A stretch of 55,849 nucleotides of DNA. Source: an uncultured archaeon. GTDB lineage: Archaea > Halobacteriota > Methanosarcinia > Methanosarcinales > Methanoperedenaceae. The notes under the pieces were generated by a model, which saw only the letters and a list, made by a program, of their open reading frames with translations, did no database searches and was not told the DNA's origin. Location: the NCBI GenBank assembly GCA_902386205.1, contig CABMIH010000080.1:1-55849 (forward strand). Reading direction: 5' to 3'. Both the position numbers and the translations under genes were made by a program. Positions 25,187 through 34,900 of this stretch are shown here, one piece after another (the stretch's first letter is position 1; each line of letters begins with the position of its first letter).

Positions 25187-25897
25187 TCACCTTCTTCCTG
25201 TCCTTCGGGCAGCTATCGAACCCACTTTCCTGCCAGGTGGCGTACCCCTGGCCACGGTCTTGGGCCTTCCCGGGTGCTGCTGCCCGCCACCTCCAAAAGG
25301 ATGGTCCACGACATTCATCGCAACACCTCTTGATCTTGGCCATTTGGTTGCTCTCACTTTCATCCTGTGGAATTTCTTGCCTGCCTTAACAAACGGTTTT
25401 TCCGTACGCCCGCCTCCGGCAACGACGCCTATTGTGGCCCTGCAACCTGGATTGAGCCATTTCATCTCGCCGCTTGGCAATTGTACAACGGTCTTTCCGA
25501 CATCATGCGCAATAAGAATCCCGTACATTCCCGAAGCCCTAGCAATCTTTCCACCATCTCCGGGCTGTATTTCTATGTTGCAGATGGGTATGCCTTCCGG
25601 GATTTCCGATAAAGTCAATGTGTTCCCCGGCTCGACCGGAGCGGAAATGCCGCACTGGATCGACTGGTCGATTTCGACTCCTTCGGGGACGAGCATCAAA
25701 CGCTCCTCTCCATTGCTGAAAGATATGCGGGCAATCGGGGCCGAGCGCGCCGTATCATGGATGATCTCAAGTATTTTTCCAGTAACTACTCCTTCAACGA
25801 CCTTCAGATGTTCAAGGTTGGCCTTGAATTTATGAGAAGGAGCCTTATAAGTGGGTGAACCTTTTCCCCTGCTTTGAGCAATAATTCTATGTCCCAT
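25187..25897 (-). CDS. rpl2: Ribosomal protein L2 (uL2)
   Basis: 236 residues. [20 protein letters not shown] is the archaeal start; the peptidyl-transferase region has [20 protein letters not shown] with its conserved His. The L23 stop and an AAGGTGA site abut its ATG. L2 is essential for subunit joining and peptide-bond formation. Confidence 0.94.
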   Translation of the reverse strand: MGHRIIAQSRGKGSPTYKAPSHKFKANLEHLKVVEGVVTGKILEIIHDTARSAPIARISFSNGEERLMLVPEGVEIDQSIQCGISAPVEPGNTLTLSEIPEGIPICNIEIQPGDGGKIARASGMYGILIAHDVGKTVVQLPSGEMKWLNPGCRATIGVVAGGGRTEKPFVKAGKKFHRMKVRATKWPRSRGVAMNVVDHPFGGGGQQHPGRPKTVARGTPPGRKVGSIAARRTGRR

Positions 25898-25906
25898 GTT
25901 ATCACC

Positions 25907-26152
25907 TTAAAATAGTCCCAGTCTGGAGGCAAGTTCTGTCGCCGTGTTAGGTTCTGCGAATACCACGATGGCTTTCTTTTTTCCTTTAGGCGTCATCATC
26001 GTGTTCACGCTTGAGACCTTTACTTTATAGAGTGCCTCTATCTCTTTTTTCACTTTATCTTTAGTATCATCGACATCAACGATGAATTGCATGATATTTT
26101 TTTGTTCTGCCTGGAGCGTGGCTTTTTCTGTCACGAATGGATGCTGGATCAT
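25907..26152 (-). CDS. rpl23: Ribosomal protein L23 (uL23)
   Basis: 81 residues starting [19 protein letters not shown], with the C-terminal [20 protein letters not shown]. Docking site for SRP at the exit tunnel. Overlaps the L4 stop by four bases. Confidence 0.92.
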   Translation of the reverse strand: MIQHPFVTEKATLQAEQKNIMQFIVDVDDTKDKVKKEIEALYKVKVSSVNTMMTPKGKKKAIVVFAEPNTATELASRLGLF

Positions 26153-26910
26153 TTCATGGCCTCCTCAAGTTTTGAAATAGCTGATTCCGTATAAATGGTC
26201 AGGCGTCCGGCATAACTTCCAGGGGCGAGCAATTCGGCGTTGAGCTGGTCATGGGTTATTACATCAACACCTGAAAGATTGCGTGCAGCTTTGACCAATC
26301 CCTTGTCCTCAGCGGTCACTATCAATATGCTCTTTGATTTTTTGTATTTCCTTCCCCTGAGTTTACCTTTTCCTGCCCTGATAGTCTTGACTTTGGCCCT
26401 CTCGATATCATCCCATACATGCACTGCTTCCATGAATGATTTAACATCTTTTGTTTTTGTAAGGGATGAAAGATCATCGACCGCGATCAAAGGTAATTGT
26501 GCAGAGAACTGGTGCCCTCTTTTTTTCACGATTTGTGGATCTGCTGTGGCTGCAATTGCGGATTTAATGGCTTTGTTACGCTCTTTGTCGTTTATTTTTT
26601 CAGTCCTGTCTGTTTCGGGTTTTGGGGGATGCGCTTCCCTTCCCTTAACGGCCTGGGGAATCCTGGCAGATTTGCTGCTGTTCTTAAGTCTGGCAACTCT
26701 CGATACGCCGCGACCTGGACCCCATCCCTCGGCCGATGTCCTCATGCCTGCATACATGTGCGGCCCATAGGGCTGCTGCCTGTTCGCCTGCGAGGCAAGT
26801 ACCGCTTTCTTGATGAGGTCAGGGCGGTATGGCTCATCAAAGAGCTTTGAGGATATCTTCTTAGTAGCATTTCCTGATAAATCGATTATATTTGCTTCCA
26901 TTGGAATCAT
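26149..26910 (-). CDS. rpl4: Ribosomal protein L4 (uL4)
   Basis: 253 residues from ATG 26910, which overlaps the L3 stop as ATGA; ATG 26901 three codons later is an alternative. The tunnel loop segment [20 protein letters not shown] and [20 protein letters not shown] are family signatures. In bacteria L4 represses this operon; whether it does so here is unknown. Confidence 0.92.
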   Translation of the reverse strand: MIPMEANIIDLSGNATKKISSKLFDEPYRPDLIKKAVLASQANRQQPYGPHMYAGMRTSAEGWGPGRGVSRVARLKNSSKSARIPQAVKGREAHPPKPETDRTEKINDKERNKAIKSAIAATADPQIVKKRGHQFSAQLPLIAVDDLSSLTKTKDVKSFMEAVHVWDDIERAKVKTIRAGKGKLRGRKYKKSKSILIVTAEDKGLVKAARNLSGVDVITHDQLNAELLAPGSYAGRLTIYTESAISKLEEAMK

Positions 26911-27917
26911 CCCTGTTTAGATTCAAGGCTTATATGTTTTATTTCCGGAACCGGTGGTGTTTGTTTTTTCGATCTGATAGCGGGCCGCAGGCGCACAAGC
27001 CTTTTTGCGGGACCCGGTACGCTTCCTTTGATAATTATATAATCATTTCTGATAATCCCATAGTTCAATACTCCACCCGCGGGTGTCACAGTCTTACCAT
27101 CCTTCCCGATTTGCATAATTCTTTTGTTGAATTCTGTCCTCTGGTGGTAGCCTGTCTGCCCAAGCTGGGGGACTCTCCAGCTCACATGCGAGGGGTGCCA
27201 CGCCCCGAGTGTGCCTATTTCTCTCACACTGCCGGCACGTGAATGCTTGGATTTCTGGAGCTGTATGCCCCAGCGCTTTACAGGGCCCTGGAGTCCTTTA
27301 CCTGTCGTGATTGCAAGAACATCGACAATATCCCCGTTATTGAAAACATCGGTTATATTGATAAATTTCCCAAGAAGGGTCCTGGCGTACTCAAAACGCG
27401 CTTTTATATCAGTACCTCCAATATTATTTTCCATGATCTCAGGTTTTTTCTTCGGGATGCCAGTAACTTTTTCTGGCAGGGTATACATAACGACCCTCAA
27501 ATCCTTCGCAATACCATCCTTTATAAGCTGCTCGATCTTTGCAATTGCCGCAGGCAAATCATGTTTCTTCGGAACTGTCATTGCACGGTTCAGTTCCTTG
27601 TCAAGTTCTGTAGTCCATGCTTCAGCGATTGCATTTGCCCCGTAAGTGGTATTACTATAAACCCGTATAGCTGCAACCTTCATAGGGGGAGCTTCCAGGA
27701 TGGTTACAGGTATCGAGATTTCCATGCCTGAAGTCAGGCTGTTGGGGACATCGTCCGTCATGATTACATGAGTCATACCCGCTTTATAGCCTGCAAAACC
27801 CAATAGCTTCGGCTGCTTTTGAAGAGGCCATGCTCTCACACGGGGAATCTCGCTTTTTGCTCTTACTCGCGGGCTGTACGCGATAGACCCGCGCCTTGGT
27901 CTGTGTGGATGCGACAT
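26907..27917 (-). CDS. rpl3: Ribosomal protein L3 (uL3)
   Basis: 336 residues, the first gene of the superoperon. Begins [20 protein letters not shown], with the conserved [20 protein letters not shown] and [20 protein letters not shown]. An AAGGAGA site is 6-7 bases before the ATG. Its leader holds a GC-rich hairpin (27938-27953). L3 contacts the peptidyl-transferase centre. Confidence 0.94.
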   Translation of the reverse strand: MSHPHRPRRGSIAYSPRVRAKSEIPRVRAWPLQKQPKLLGFAGYKAGMTHVIMTDDVPNSLTSGMEISIPVTILEAPPMKVAAIRVYSNTTYGANAIAEAWTTELDKELNRAMTVPKKHDLPAAIAKIEQLIKDGIAKDLRVVMYTLPEKVTGIPKKKPEIMENNIGGTDIKARFEYARTLLGKFINITDVFNNGDIVDVLAITTGKGLQGPVKRWGIQLQKSKHSRAGSVREIGTLGAWHPSHVSWRVPQLGQTGYHQRTEFNKRIMQIGKDGKTVTPAGGVLNYGIIRNDYIIIKGSVPGPAKRLVRLRPAIRSKKQTPPVPEIKHISLESKQG

Positions 27918-28305
27918 TTTCTTTCTCCTTGATAAGACCCCTGGATTCAGGGGACCAGTTAAACACTAATACGATGTATTTTACAAGCTGCAAATTCTGA
28001 CCCCAAAAATATAGGGGAAATTAAACCCTAAGGTTTACACATATGTCTTCGCAAATAGAGTTTGACTTACTTGCCTTCCGGGCATACGATAACTACATTG
28101 ATGATCGCATTGGCCCTTGCTATTCGTCAAATCCGACTTTGATCGACTTCAACTTGCCTATAATACACGCTTTGATGATCCCATATTTCATTTTTTTAGA
28201 TGAGTCACTCAAGCATCGTACTTTGCGCTTTAAACGAAGAATGAGTATATAAATGCTTTGATGACTTTATGTAGAATAAAAAAATTAAGGGAGAAAAAAT
28301 ATAAA
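27918..28305 (-). promoter_or_regulatory. Promoter and structured leader of the ribosomal superoperon
   Basis: This 388-base gap holds no convincing gene. On the minus strand a TATA-like ctatattttt lies at about 28013-28004, flanked by CCCC/GGGG arms (28017-28014 and 28004-28001). The expected transcript would have a leader of about 65 bases that contains a perfect 6-bp hairpin, CCCCTG/CAGGGG (27953-27948 with 27943-27938, 4-base loop), just before the AAGGAGA site. An ORF of 69 codons on the plus strand (28043-28252) has no family features. The remaining 100 bases show nothing recognisable. Confidence 0.4.
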
Positions 28306-28596
28306 TTAAATTTTATTGAGTTTATCGATACCCACTTTTTCTACATTAGGTTTATTTATCATCGCAGGCATCCATTTTGGCTTGTTCTTTGGAGCTGAAA
28401 CGTACTCTTTCCATCCCTTATATATATGTATCTTTTTGGTTCCTCTCTCCCTCAATCTTATCTCAACAGGTTTGGATTTTGTACCCTTGCTGCGATTGGC
28501 TGCTTTCAGCGCTGCCTGTCGCGGTTGATTTCCGGTGAATACTCCTGTCTCGTTTCCATTCTTTTCCCTTAAAACAAAATTTCTTATTTTCGCCAT
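28306..28596 (-). CDS. Chromosomal protein MC1
   Basis: 96 residues from ATG 28596; an in-frame start six codons earlier is less likely because MAKIRNFVLRE matches the mature family start. MC1 is a small DNA-bending protein of Methanosarcina and relatives. NETGVFTGNQPRQAALKAAN, IRLRERGTKKIHIYKGWKEY and APKNKPKWMP are almost diagnostic. A TATA element (28651-28658) gives a leader of about 35 bases. A monocistronic gene at the boundary of the ribosomal block. Confidence 0.93.
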   Translation of the reverse strand: MAKIRNFVLREKNGNETGVFTGNQPRQAALKAANRSKGTKSKPVEIRLRERGTKKIHIYKGWKEYVSAPKNKPKWMPAMINKPNVEKVGIDKLNKI

Positions 28597-28925
28597 ATTT
28601 TCATACCCCGACAACGATTTATTGCCGTATCTTAAGATGTTTCGTCAAAGTATATAAATGTTGTTGTGAAATCTGTGGCTAAGCATACTGCTTTATTTTT
28701 TTGATGCAATCAGATGTGGGATTTTCAAAACCAAAAAAAAATCAAATCGTAAGGTATTTATTGCATCAAATCATCACGAAGGTACGATTCCCCAGACTGA
28801 AAAACGGGATAGGGTCTGGTTAAGAGTGTTATATTATGTGTGATGAACACATAAAGACACTCGAAGTTATCATGTATGACAGCATATTTGGAATTAATAG
28901 ATGTAAAAACACGGTAGATGAAAAA
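28597..28925. promoter_or_regulatory. Divergent spacer: MC1 and cytochrome promoters
   Basis: The MC1 TATA box lies at 28651-28658 (tatataaa on the plus strand). Towards the cytochrome gene a small hairpin, ccagac/gtctgg (28792-28797 with 28814-28819), precedes a TATA-like ttatattat at about 28828-28836. That position makes the upstream in-frame ATG at 28836 an unlikely start. The rest is AT-rich without further features. Confidence 0.35.
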
Positions 28926-29906
28926 ATGATATCAAAAACTAAAAAACGAAATTTTCATGGCCCCGATTTGAGAGTCTCGTATCTATATGCTTGTATTTTA
29001 TTTATTTCATTTATTGCCCCTGCCGGAGCGGTGCATTTGGATTCATTGAATAATAACTCCTGTATTGAATGTCATAAGGCCCTGTCTCCTTTCACAGATG
29101 AACAGACGCGGCTTAACGAAATAAGACTGAACCATATAAAAAACAATGTATCATGCCAGCTCGAATGCCATGCTGATATCATAAGGAAAACGGCAACTGA
29201 TAATTTCCAGCAGTGGTCTGATTCGGGTCATTCAAAATATTACGTCACGTGCGATGCATGCCATGGCGGGGATCCGGGTGCAAAAACTGAAGCAGCAGCT
29301 CATGCGCCAATGAAAAACATCACTGATCCCAATAGTTCCATTTATTTTAAGAATATACCGGATACATGCGGAAACTGCCATTCCGAAGAACTCAGTCATT
29401 TCAAGAACACCATGCATTACCAGAGATTGAGAGCTACATCCAGCGGGCCATCCTGTATAACATGCCATCAACCGCACACCTTCAAGGTGCTCAAGGCTTC
29501 TGAACTTACTGCCGTTTGTAGTGTTTGCCATAATGCAAAAGACCAGATAGCAGCAGCAAGCGTCCCGAAAGATGCAAAATTGGCCCTTGAAAAGGCTAAT
29601 GAATTTCAGGAAGAGGTAATGAAAGCCAAAGATGCCATTGCCGAAGCAAAGGCCAATGGAAAAGATGTGTCATCAGCACAGGCGGATCTGGAAAAAGCAG
29701 TAGCAGTTCAGAATGATATCCCATCATTATGGCATGGGTTTAATCTAAAGGATTTTGATGAACAGATCCAGAACGGGATTGATTCGGCCAAAAAAGCTGA
29801 AAAGAGGGTAACTGGAGTTGAGACCACTGTGCCTTCTACGCCAGGTGTTGGAATAGTTTTGATCATAGGAATATTTACAATATTATACTTATTAAGAAAA
29901 CAATGA
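28926..29906 (+). CDS. Multiheme c-type cytochrome (six heme motifs), surface-anchored
   Basis: 326 residues from ATG 28926; in-frame ATGs at 28836 and 28872 exist, but the first lies in the promoter. A signal sequence (VSYLYACILFISFIAPAGAV) is followed by heme motifs CIECH, a CxxxCH variant CQLECH, CDACH, CGNCH, CITCH and CSVCH, so six c hemes. Residues about 210-290 are a heme-free, Ala/Lys/Glu-rich coiled region. The C-terminus is a hydrophobic segment after TPGVGIV and ends LLRKQ, resembling a PGF-CTERM sorting signal. It should face the outside of the cell membrane. The next gene, 12 bases on, encodes a 13-heme cytochrome, so both probably work in one extracytoplasmic electron chain. Confidence 0.85.
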   Translation: MISKTKKRNFHGPDLRVSYLYACILFISFIAPAGAVHLDSLNNNSCIECHKALSPFTDEQTRLNEIRLNHIKNNVSCQLECHADIIRKTATDNFQQWSDSGHSKYYVTCDACHGGDPGAKTEAAAHAPMKNITDPNSSIYFKNIPDTCGNCHSEELSHFKNTMHYQRLRATSSGPSCITCHQPHTFKVLKASELTAVCSVCHNAKDQIAAASVPKDAKLALEKANEFQEEVMKAKDAIAEAKANGKDVSSAQADLEKAVAVQNDIPSLWHGFNLKDFDEQIQNGIDSAKKAEKRVTGVETTVPSTPGVGIVLIIGIFTILYLLRKQ

Positions 29907-29918
29907 AAGGGAATTTAA

Positions 29919-31016
29919 ATGGATAAGATATCACTTACAGCGGCTATTAAGAACTGGATTTCAAGGCATAAACTGCCTATTGTGATCGTGCTGGTCGTCC
30001 TGGTTTCGGCGGCGGTAGTTGTTACCGAAAAAGCGCTTGAGATATCAGAAAATCCCGCTTTTTGCGGAAAGAATTGTCATATTATGAGACCATATTATGA
30101 TTCCTGGGCTACATCCTCTCATAATGATGTCCGTTGTGTTGAATGCCATTATGAACCCGGCCTGCTTGGTCATGTAAAAGGTAAAATCAATGGGCTTGCC
30201 CAATTCTACAGCTACGAGACGACAGTCGAAGAATATTCCGGGAAATTATATGCAAAAGTCATGGATAAAAACTGTCTCGTTTGCCACGAAAAGCGTATTT
30301 ATTCATCCGATATTAGCTATATCGGTGTCAATTTCAGCCATAAAGACCACCTGCTGCAACCGAAGAGAGGAATCGGACTAACATGCACAAGTTGCCATTC
30401 CATGCTTGTGATAGGCATGAAAGAGCATCAGTCTGTTACTGACCCGTCATGCAGCCAGTGCCATCCAAATATCGTCCAGAAAGATATTGGGCATATGGTG
30501 GTGACCACTTCAACATGTTTCACCTGTCATTTCAGGGACGTGCCAGGGAATACATCGATATCAGGCTGCCCTTCATGTCACGGTCCGCCAAAACAAACAC
30601 ATAATAATTACACGAACTTTAATCATTCAAGCCACATCAGCCGCGGTTACGATTGCCAGACATGCCATGTGAATTTTTCAGTAGGTGCGAATGATATTGT
30701 TCCAAAGAACAAATGTTATTCCTGCCATAACATCAGGGAAAGGGTTGAAAAATATGATGACTTCAGTTTCGTGCACAAGAACCACGTAACAAATAACAAG
30801 ATTGCGTGCTATAACTGTCATTCAGATGTCAAACATAATCCGGGAATAAAAGATAACCTGTGCGCTACATGCCATTCCAGTGAGCATCCGAGCGACTGGT
30901 TGAAAACACATAAGACACAGGTTTTAATAGGGAAAGTATGCAGCGATTGCCACCAGCCAAAGTTCTGCTCAGACTGCCATGCCACAGGTGTAGCAAGCGG
31001 CAAGAAAGTAAAATAA
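29919..31016 (+). CDS. NapC/NirT-like membrane-anchored cytochrome c with about 13 hemes
   Basis: 365 residues. A single N-terminal anchor helix (LPIVIVLVVLVSAAVVV) is followed by the NapC/NirT-type start FCGKNCHIMRPYYDSW with a CxxxCH motif. Twelve CxxCH motifs then follow: CVECH, CLVCH, CTSCH, CSQCH, CFTCH, CPSCH, CQTCH, CYSCH, CYNCH, CATCH, CSDCH and CSDCH. Such proteins oxidise membrane quinols and pass electrons to external acceptors. Quinol or methanophenazine as donor is an inference. The upstream cytochrome is co-transcribed. No cytochrome maturation gene is in view. Confidence 0.87.
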   Translation: MDKISLTAAIKNWISRHKLPIVIVLVVLVSAAVVVTEKALEISENPAFCGKNCHIMRPYYDSWATSSHNDVRCVECHYEPGLLGHVKGKINGLAQFYSYETTVEEYSGKLYAKVMDKNCLVCHEKRIYSSDISYIGVNFSHKDHLLQPKRGIGLTCTSCHSMLVIGMKEHQSVTDPSCSQCHPNIVQKDIGHMVVTTSTCFTCHFRDVPGNTSISGCPSCHGPPKQTHNNYTNFNHSSHISRGYDCQTCHVNFSVGANDIVPKNKCYSCHNIRERVEKYDDFSFVHKNHVTNNKIACYNCHSDVKHNPGIKDNLCATCHSSEHPSDWLKTHKTQVLIGKVCSDCHQPKFCSDCHATGVASGKKVK

Positions 31017-31027
31017 TGATATAATAA

Positions 31028-31603
31028 ATGAATATCAGCTATAAGGATACTGCAATCAAACTCTCGCCGGATGTATATGAACCTTCAGACGATTCATTCC
31101 TTCTTGCTGAGGCAGCACTATCTGAGATAAAAAATTCAGAAAGGATCTTAGAGGTAGGATGTGGAAGCGGGATAATAGCAGCAGTCATTAATTCCAATAC
31201 TAAAGCTAAAGTTATCGGTATCGATATAAACCCTCATGCTGCCAGGTGTGCAAGAAATAACGGCGTGGAGGCAATAAGGGGCGATCTGCTGAATTGTATT
31301 AAAGGAAAATTTGATATTATATTATTTAATCCTCCATACCTTCCCACCAATGAAGAAGAAAAAACCGAAGGCTGGATCAATGCTGCACTGGACGGAGGAT
31401 ATGACGGGAGATGGATAATTTTCAGGTTTCTTGAGCAGGCAGGCACCAATCTTTTAGACAAAGGACTTATTTTGATTGTGTTATCCTCATTGACCGGAAT
31501 CGAAGAAGTAAAATCAAAGATGGAATCCCTGGGTTATCATGTGGAAGATAAAAAACAGGAAAGATATATGTTTGAACAGCTCAGGGTCATAGCCTGCCAC
31601 TAA
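31028..31603 (+). CDS. HemK2/Mtq2-like class I methyltransferase
   Basis: 191 residues. The N-terminal VYEPSDDSFLLAEAAL matches the archaeal/eukaryotic HemK2 group, and motif IV is FNPPYLPTNEE, the NPPY signature of glutamine or nucleic-acid amino methyltransferases. The SAM motif is LEVGCGSGIIAAVI. In eukaryotes the homolog Mtq2 methylates the GGQ glutamine of the release factor; the same target (aRF1) is plausible. It follows the cytochromes by 11 bases, probably by chance of operon order. Confidence 0.8.
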   Translation: MNISYKDTAIKLSPDVYEPSDDSFLLAEAALSEIKNSERILEVGCGSGIIAAVINSNTKAKVIGIDINPHAARCARNNGVEAIRGDLLNCIKGKFDIILFNPPYLPTNEEEKTEGWINAALDGGYDGRWIIFRFLEQAGTNLLDKGLILIVLSSLTGIEEVKSKMESLGYHVEDKKQERYMFEQLRVIACH

Positions 31604-31630
31604 GAAAGATAATCCAATACGCCCCCGATG

Positions 31631-31912
31631 TTAAACCTCTATCTCTGCGAACCTGTCGATATCAGTCCTGTGACCCCAGATATCTCCGACAAGCAACTTT
31701 ATATTTCTTATTTTCAAAAACATTTTTGTAGTATTTGAAATTGTTTTATGGTATGATGATGGCAATTGCATTCTTTTCAGTTTCGGGCATTTTTGCACAA
31801 CATCAAAAACATTTTTTTCAGACGGCCTGAAACAGAAATGGACATTTTCCTCGTTTTGGTCAAGGTCTTTGAGGTCTTCTTCAGAGCCGATAATTCTAAA
31901 AACTACTTTCAT
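31631..31912 (-). CDS. DUF1699 family protein
   Basis: 93 residues from ATG 31912. A TATA-rich stretch about 30 bases upstream would make the message leaderless; an in-frame GTG at 31933 is less likely. VHFCFRPSEKNVFDVVQKCP and MQLPSSYHKTISNTTKMFL are, from memory, typical of DUF1699, a short family known mainly from Methanosarcinales. Function unknown. It ends close to the convergent methyltransferase gene. Confidence 0.78.
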   Translation of the reverse strand: MKVVFRIIGSEEDLKDLDQNEENVHFCFRPSEKNVFDVVQKCPKLKRMQLPSSYHKTISNTTKMFLKIRNIKLLVGDIWGHRTDIDRFAEIEV

Positions 31913-31976
31913 AATATGTCTATATGGTGACACTACTATTTATATTTTTTTACTATTTCCTGATTTAAATTTAGTG

Positions 31977-34900
31977 TTAAACAGGGCATACGGGTGCAGG
32001 ACAGCCACCTGCATATTCGTCGTCTGCGGAGACATATTTTTCTGTTATGTTCCCGAGGTATAAAACCTGCTGTGCCTTGCTGCCGTACCTGTAAACCGTA
32101 ATTCCCTTACATTTCAATTCATAGGCGAGCATAAACGCCCTTTCAACGTCTTTGATATCCACATCATTCGGGAAATTGATTGTTTTTGAGACGGCATTAT
32201 CGCAATGCTTCTGGAAAACGGCCTGCATTTTAACATGCCATTCCGGCCTGACATCAAAAGCTGTCACAAACACGCGCCTGATATCCTCTGGCACTTCTTC
32301 GATGCCTGCAAGCCTTCCTGTCCTGGCGATTTTCATTATGAGTTCTTCGCTGTAAAAACCCCGCTCTTTTGCCACTGTCTCAAAAAACGGGTTCACCTCA
32401 AAAAGCTTTGTTCCCTCCATAACGTTCCTTACAAAAGAGACCGCAAACAAAGGTTCGATACCGCTTGAACAACCTGCGATAATGCTGATCGTCCCCGTGG
32501 GCGCAACCGTGGTGACAGTTGAGTTGCGTATGGGTGTTTTATATATACTTCCGTGGAAATTCGGGAATGCTCCCCTCTCCCCGGCCAATCTTTCAGATGC
32601 CGCATGGGATTTTTCCTGGATAAAACCCATTATCTTCTCCCCTGTTGCCAGCGCGTCCGGAGAATCATACGGGATGCCAAGCTGCACAAGCATATCGGCA
32701 AAACCCATTACCCCGAGGCCTATTTTCCTATTCGCCCGTGTGATTTCTTCTGTCTGTGACAGCGGATACTTATTAATATCTATTACATTATCAAGGAATT
32801 TAACTGCGATATTTACCGTTTTTTCAAGTTTCTCCCAGTCGATCGAACCGCCCTTAACCATCTTTGCAAGATTTATCGAACCCAGGTTGCAGGATTCATA
32901 GGGCAATAAAGGCTGCTCTCCGCAATCGAATGACACAATTCCATTAGAAATAAAGCTCAATCTTTTTGGTTCTGTTAAGTCGTATACAAGCTCCTCTCCA
33001 TCTACTTTCACATATTTTATACGCTCTTCAAAAGTATCAGAATAAAATCCTTTTGTAAAAAATTTGTTTATTTTATTTTTATGTAGCTCGCATAGGAATC
33101 CTATTTCTTTTAAAAACCTGATTACACTTTCCCTGCTAATTTCAAGTTCATAGCACATACCACTCGAACTGTATTTTTTCAATTCACCTTTCTTGTTAAG
33201 ATAACTAAACGTATTTTCCCGTGGTGTTCTGCTTCTATTATATATTCTCGACTTGATACCCAAATTCAACAAAAGTATTTGAACATCTTTCAAAAGTCTT
33301 TGAGATTTCGAAGTCAGTCTTGTATATGACGAATGATTCTCTATAAAATTAACAGTTCCATCTGCCGTGAATAATCCCTGCAAAAATCCAATTACCACCT
33401 CTTTCGGTGCGGTGAAAATACTTTCGGGAACAGTTTTGTTCTCAGCATCCACGGACTTTACACCGAGCTTGTTAAAAAAATCTACAAAATATTTTGAGTG
33501 ATAAGATAAGTGATACACCTCATTCCCTCTTTGCACTTCATTTATATCATAGCCATACCACAGGTTAATTATTGGTTTGAGATAATTCATCACCTCTCTG
33601 TCTTCTTTTGAGAACGTGAACCCGACCCTGCAATTCTTATCACCATCTCTCAGCCAACCATCGCCGATCAGCCATCCTATAACACGGCCCAATTCTTTGC
33701 TCCATTTATCAGGTAGATTTAGCCTGGTGATTTTTCCGTTACCTCCGACGAATTCATTCCTGACCCCGAAAGGTAATTCATAATTTTCACCAAATTTCCC
33801 CTCACCTGATTGAATCTGAACTCTATGCTTTGATTTGTCCAGGGCTGATACCTTCACCCACCCTTCATTTGTCAGAACTTTGTGGTCTGCAGTACATAAT
33901 AGTTCATATCCCGACTCGGTTTCTATTTTGTAAGTTTTCCTGACCCCAACACAAAAGGCTTTTGATATTTCATTGAACTTAACCCCGCTCTGCTTTGATT
34001 GCATTAAGCTTATTGTCCCATTGTAATTTACGATATTGATTGGCGTCTTATTATCAACAGCTATTTTGATTCCACCTTCCGGATACTTTTCGACAAGATC
34101 TTTCATCCTCATTAATCCATTTTCCGTTGAAATAAGCGTGCTTCCGATAACGCATGGGTTGGTGCTCTCCATTTCCCCGATATGCGGCGTCGGGTTATGC
34201 CTGTTGATCTCATCGATAAACACAACACCCGGGTCGCCTGTCCTCCACGCCATCGTTATTATGAGGTTCCATATTTCCCGTGCACGTACCTTCTTTACAA
34301 CTTCCCTGTTCCGCGGATTTATTAATTCGTACTCACGGTCCTCTTTTACAGCACGCATGAATTTATCATCCACTGCCACAGAGATATTAAAATTTGCCAG
34401 AAATCCTTCTTTTGTTTTCGCGGTTATGAAATCAATTATATCCGGGTGGTCAGCCCTCAATATTCCCATATTGGCGCCGCGCCGTTTGCCCCCCTGTTTT
34501 ATCACGTCGGTGGTAGTGTCAAATATCCTCATGAAGGAAACAGGGCCTGATGCAACCCCGTGCGTGGTTCTCACAATATCCTTTGCAGGCCGAAGACGGG
34601 TGAAAGAAAAACCCGTACCACCACCCGATTGCTGGATCAGGGCCATGCTCTTCACGGCATCAAAAATGCTGATAAGTGAATCTTCGACCGGGATCACAAA
34701 ACATGCAGAAAGCTGGCCCAGGTCTGTGCCTGCATTCATAAGAGTCGGAGTGTTGGGAAGAAATTCAAGGTTTACCAGCACGTCCAGGAAATCCCCTTCG
34801 GATTCCGGATCAAGAGCGACAGCCTTTGCGATACGCCTGAAAAGCTGCAAAGGAGTTTCTGTCACGTTCCCTTTCTCATCTTTCAGGAGGTAGCGCCTCT

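Noticed and set aside
28043-28252. 69-codon ORF upstream of the L3 promoter
   Set aside because: No ribosome-binding site, no domain or membrane pattern; it overlaps the probable promoter region. Treated as chance.
34036-34893. 285-codon ORF opposite the ribonucleotide reductase gene
   Set aside because: Antisense shadow of a clearly conserved protein; composition and residues follow from the codons of the real gene.
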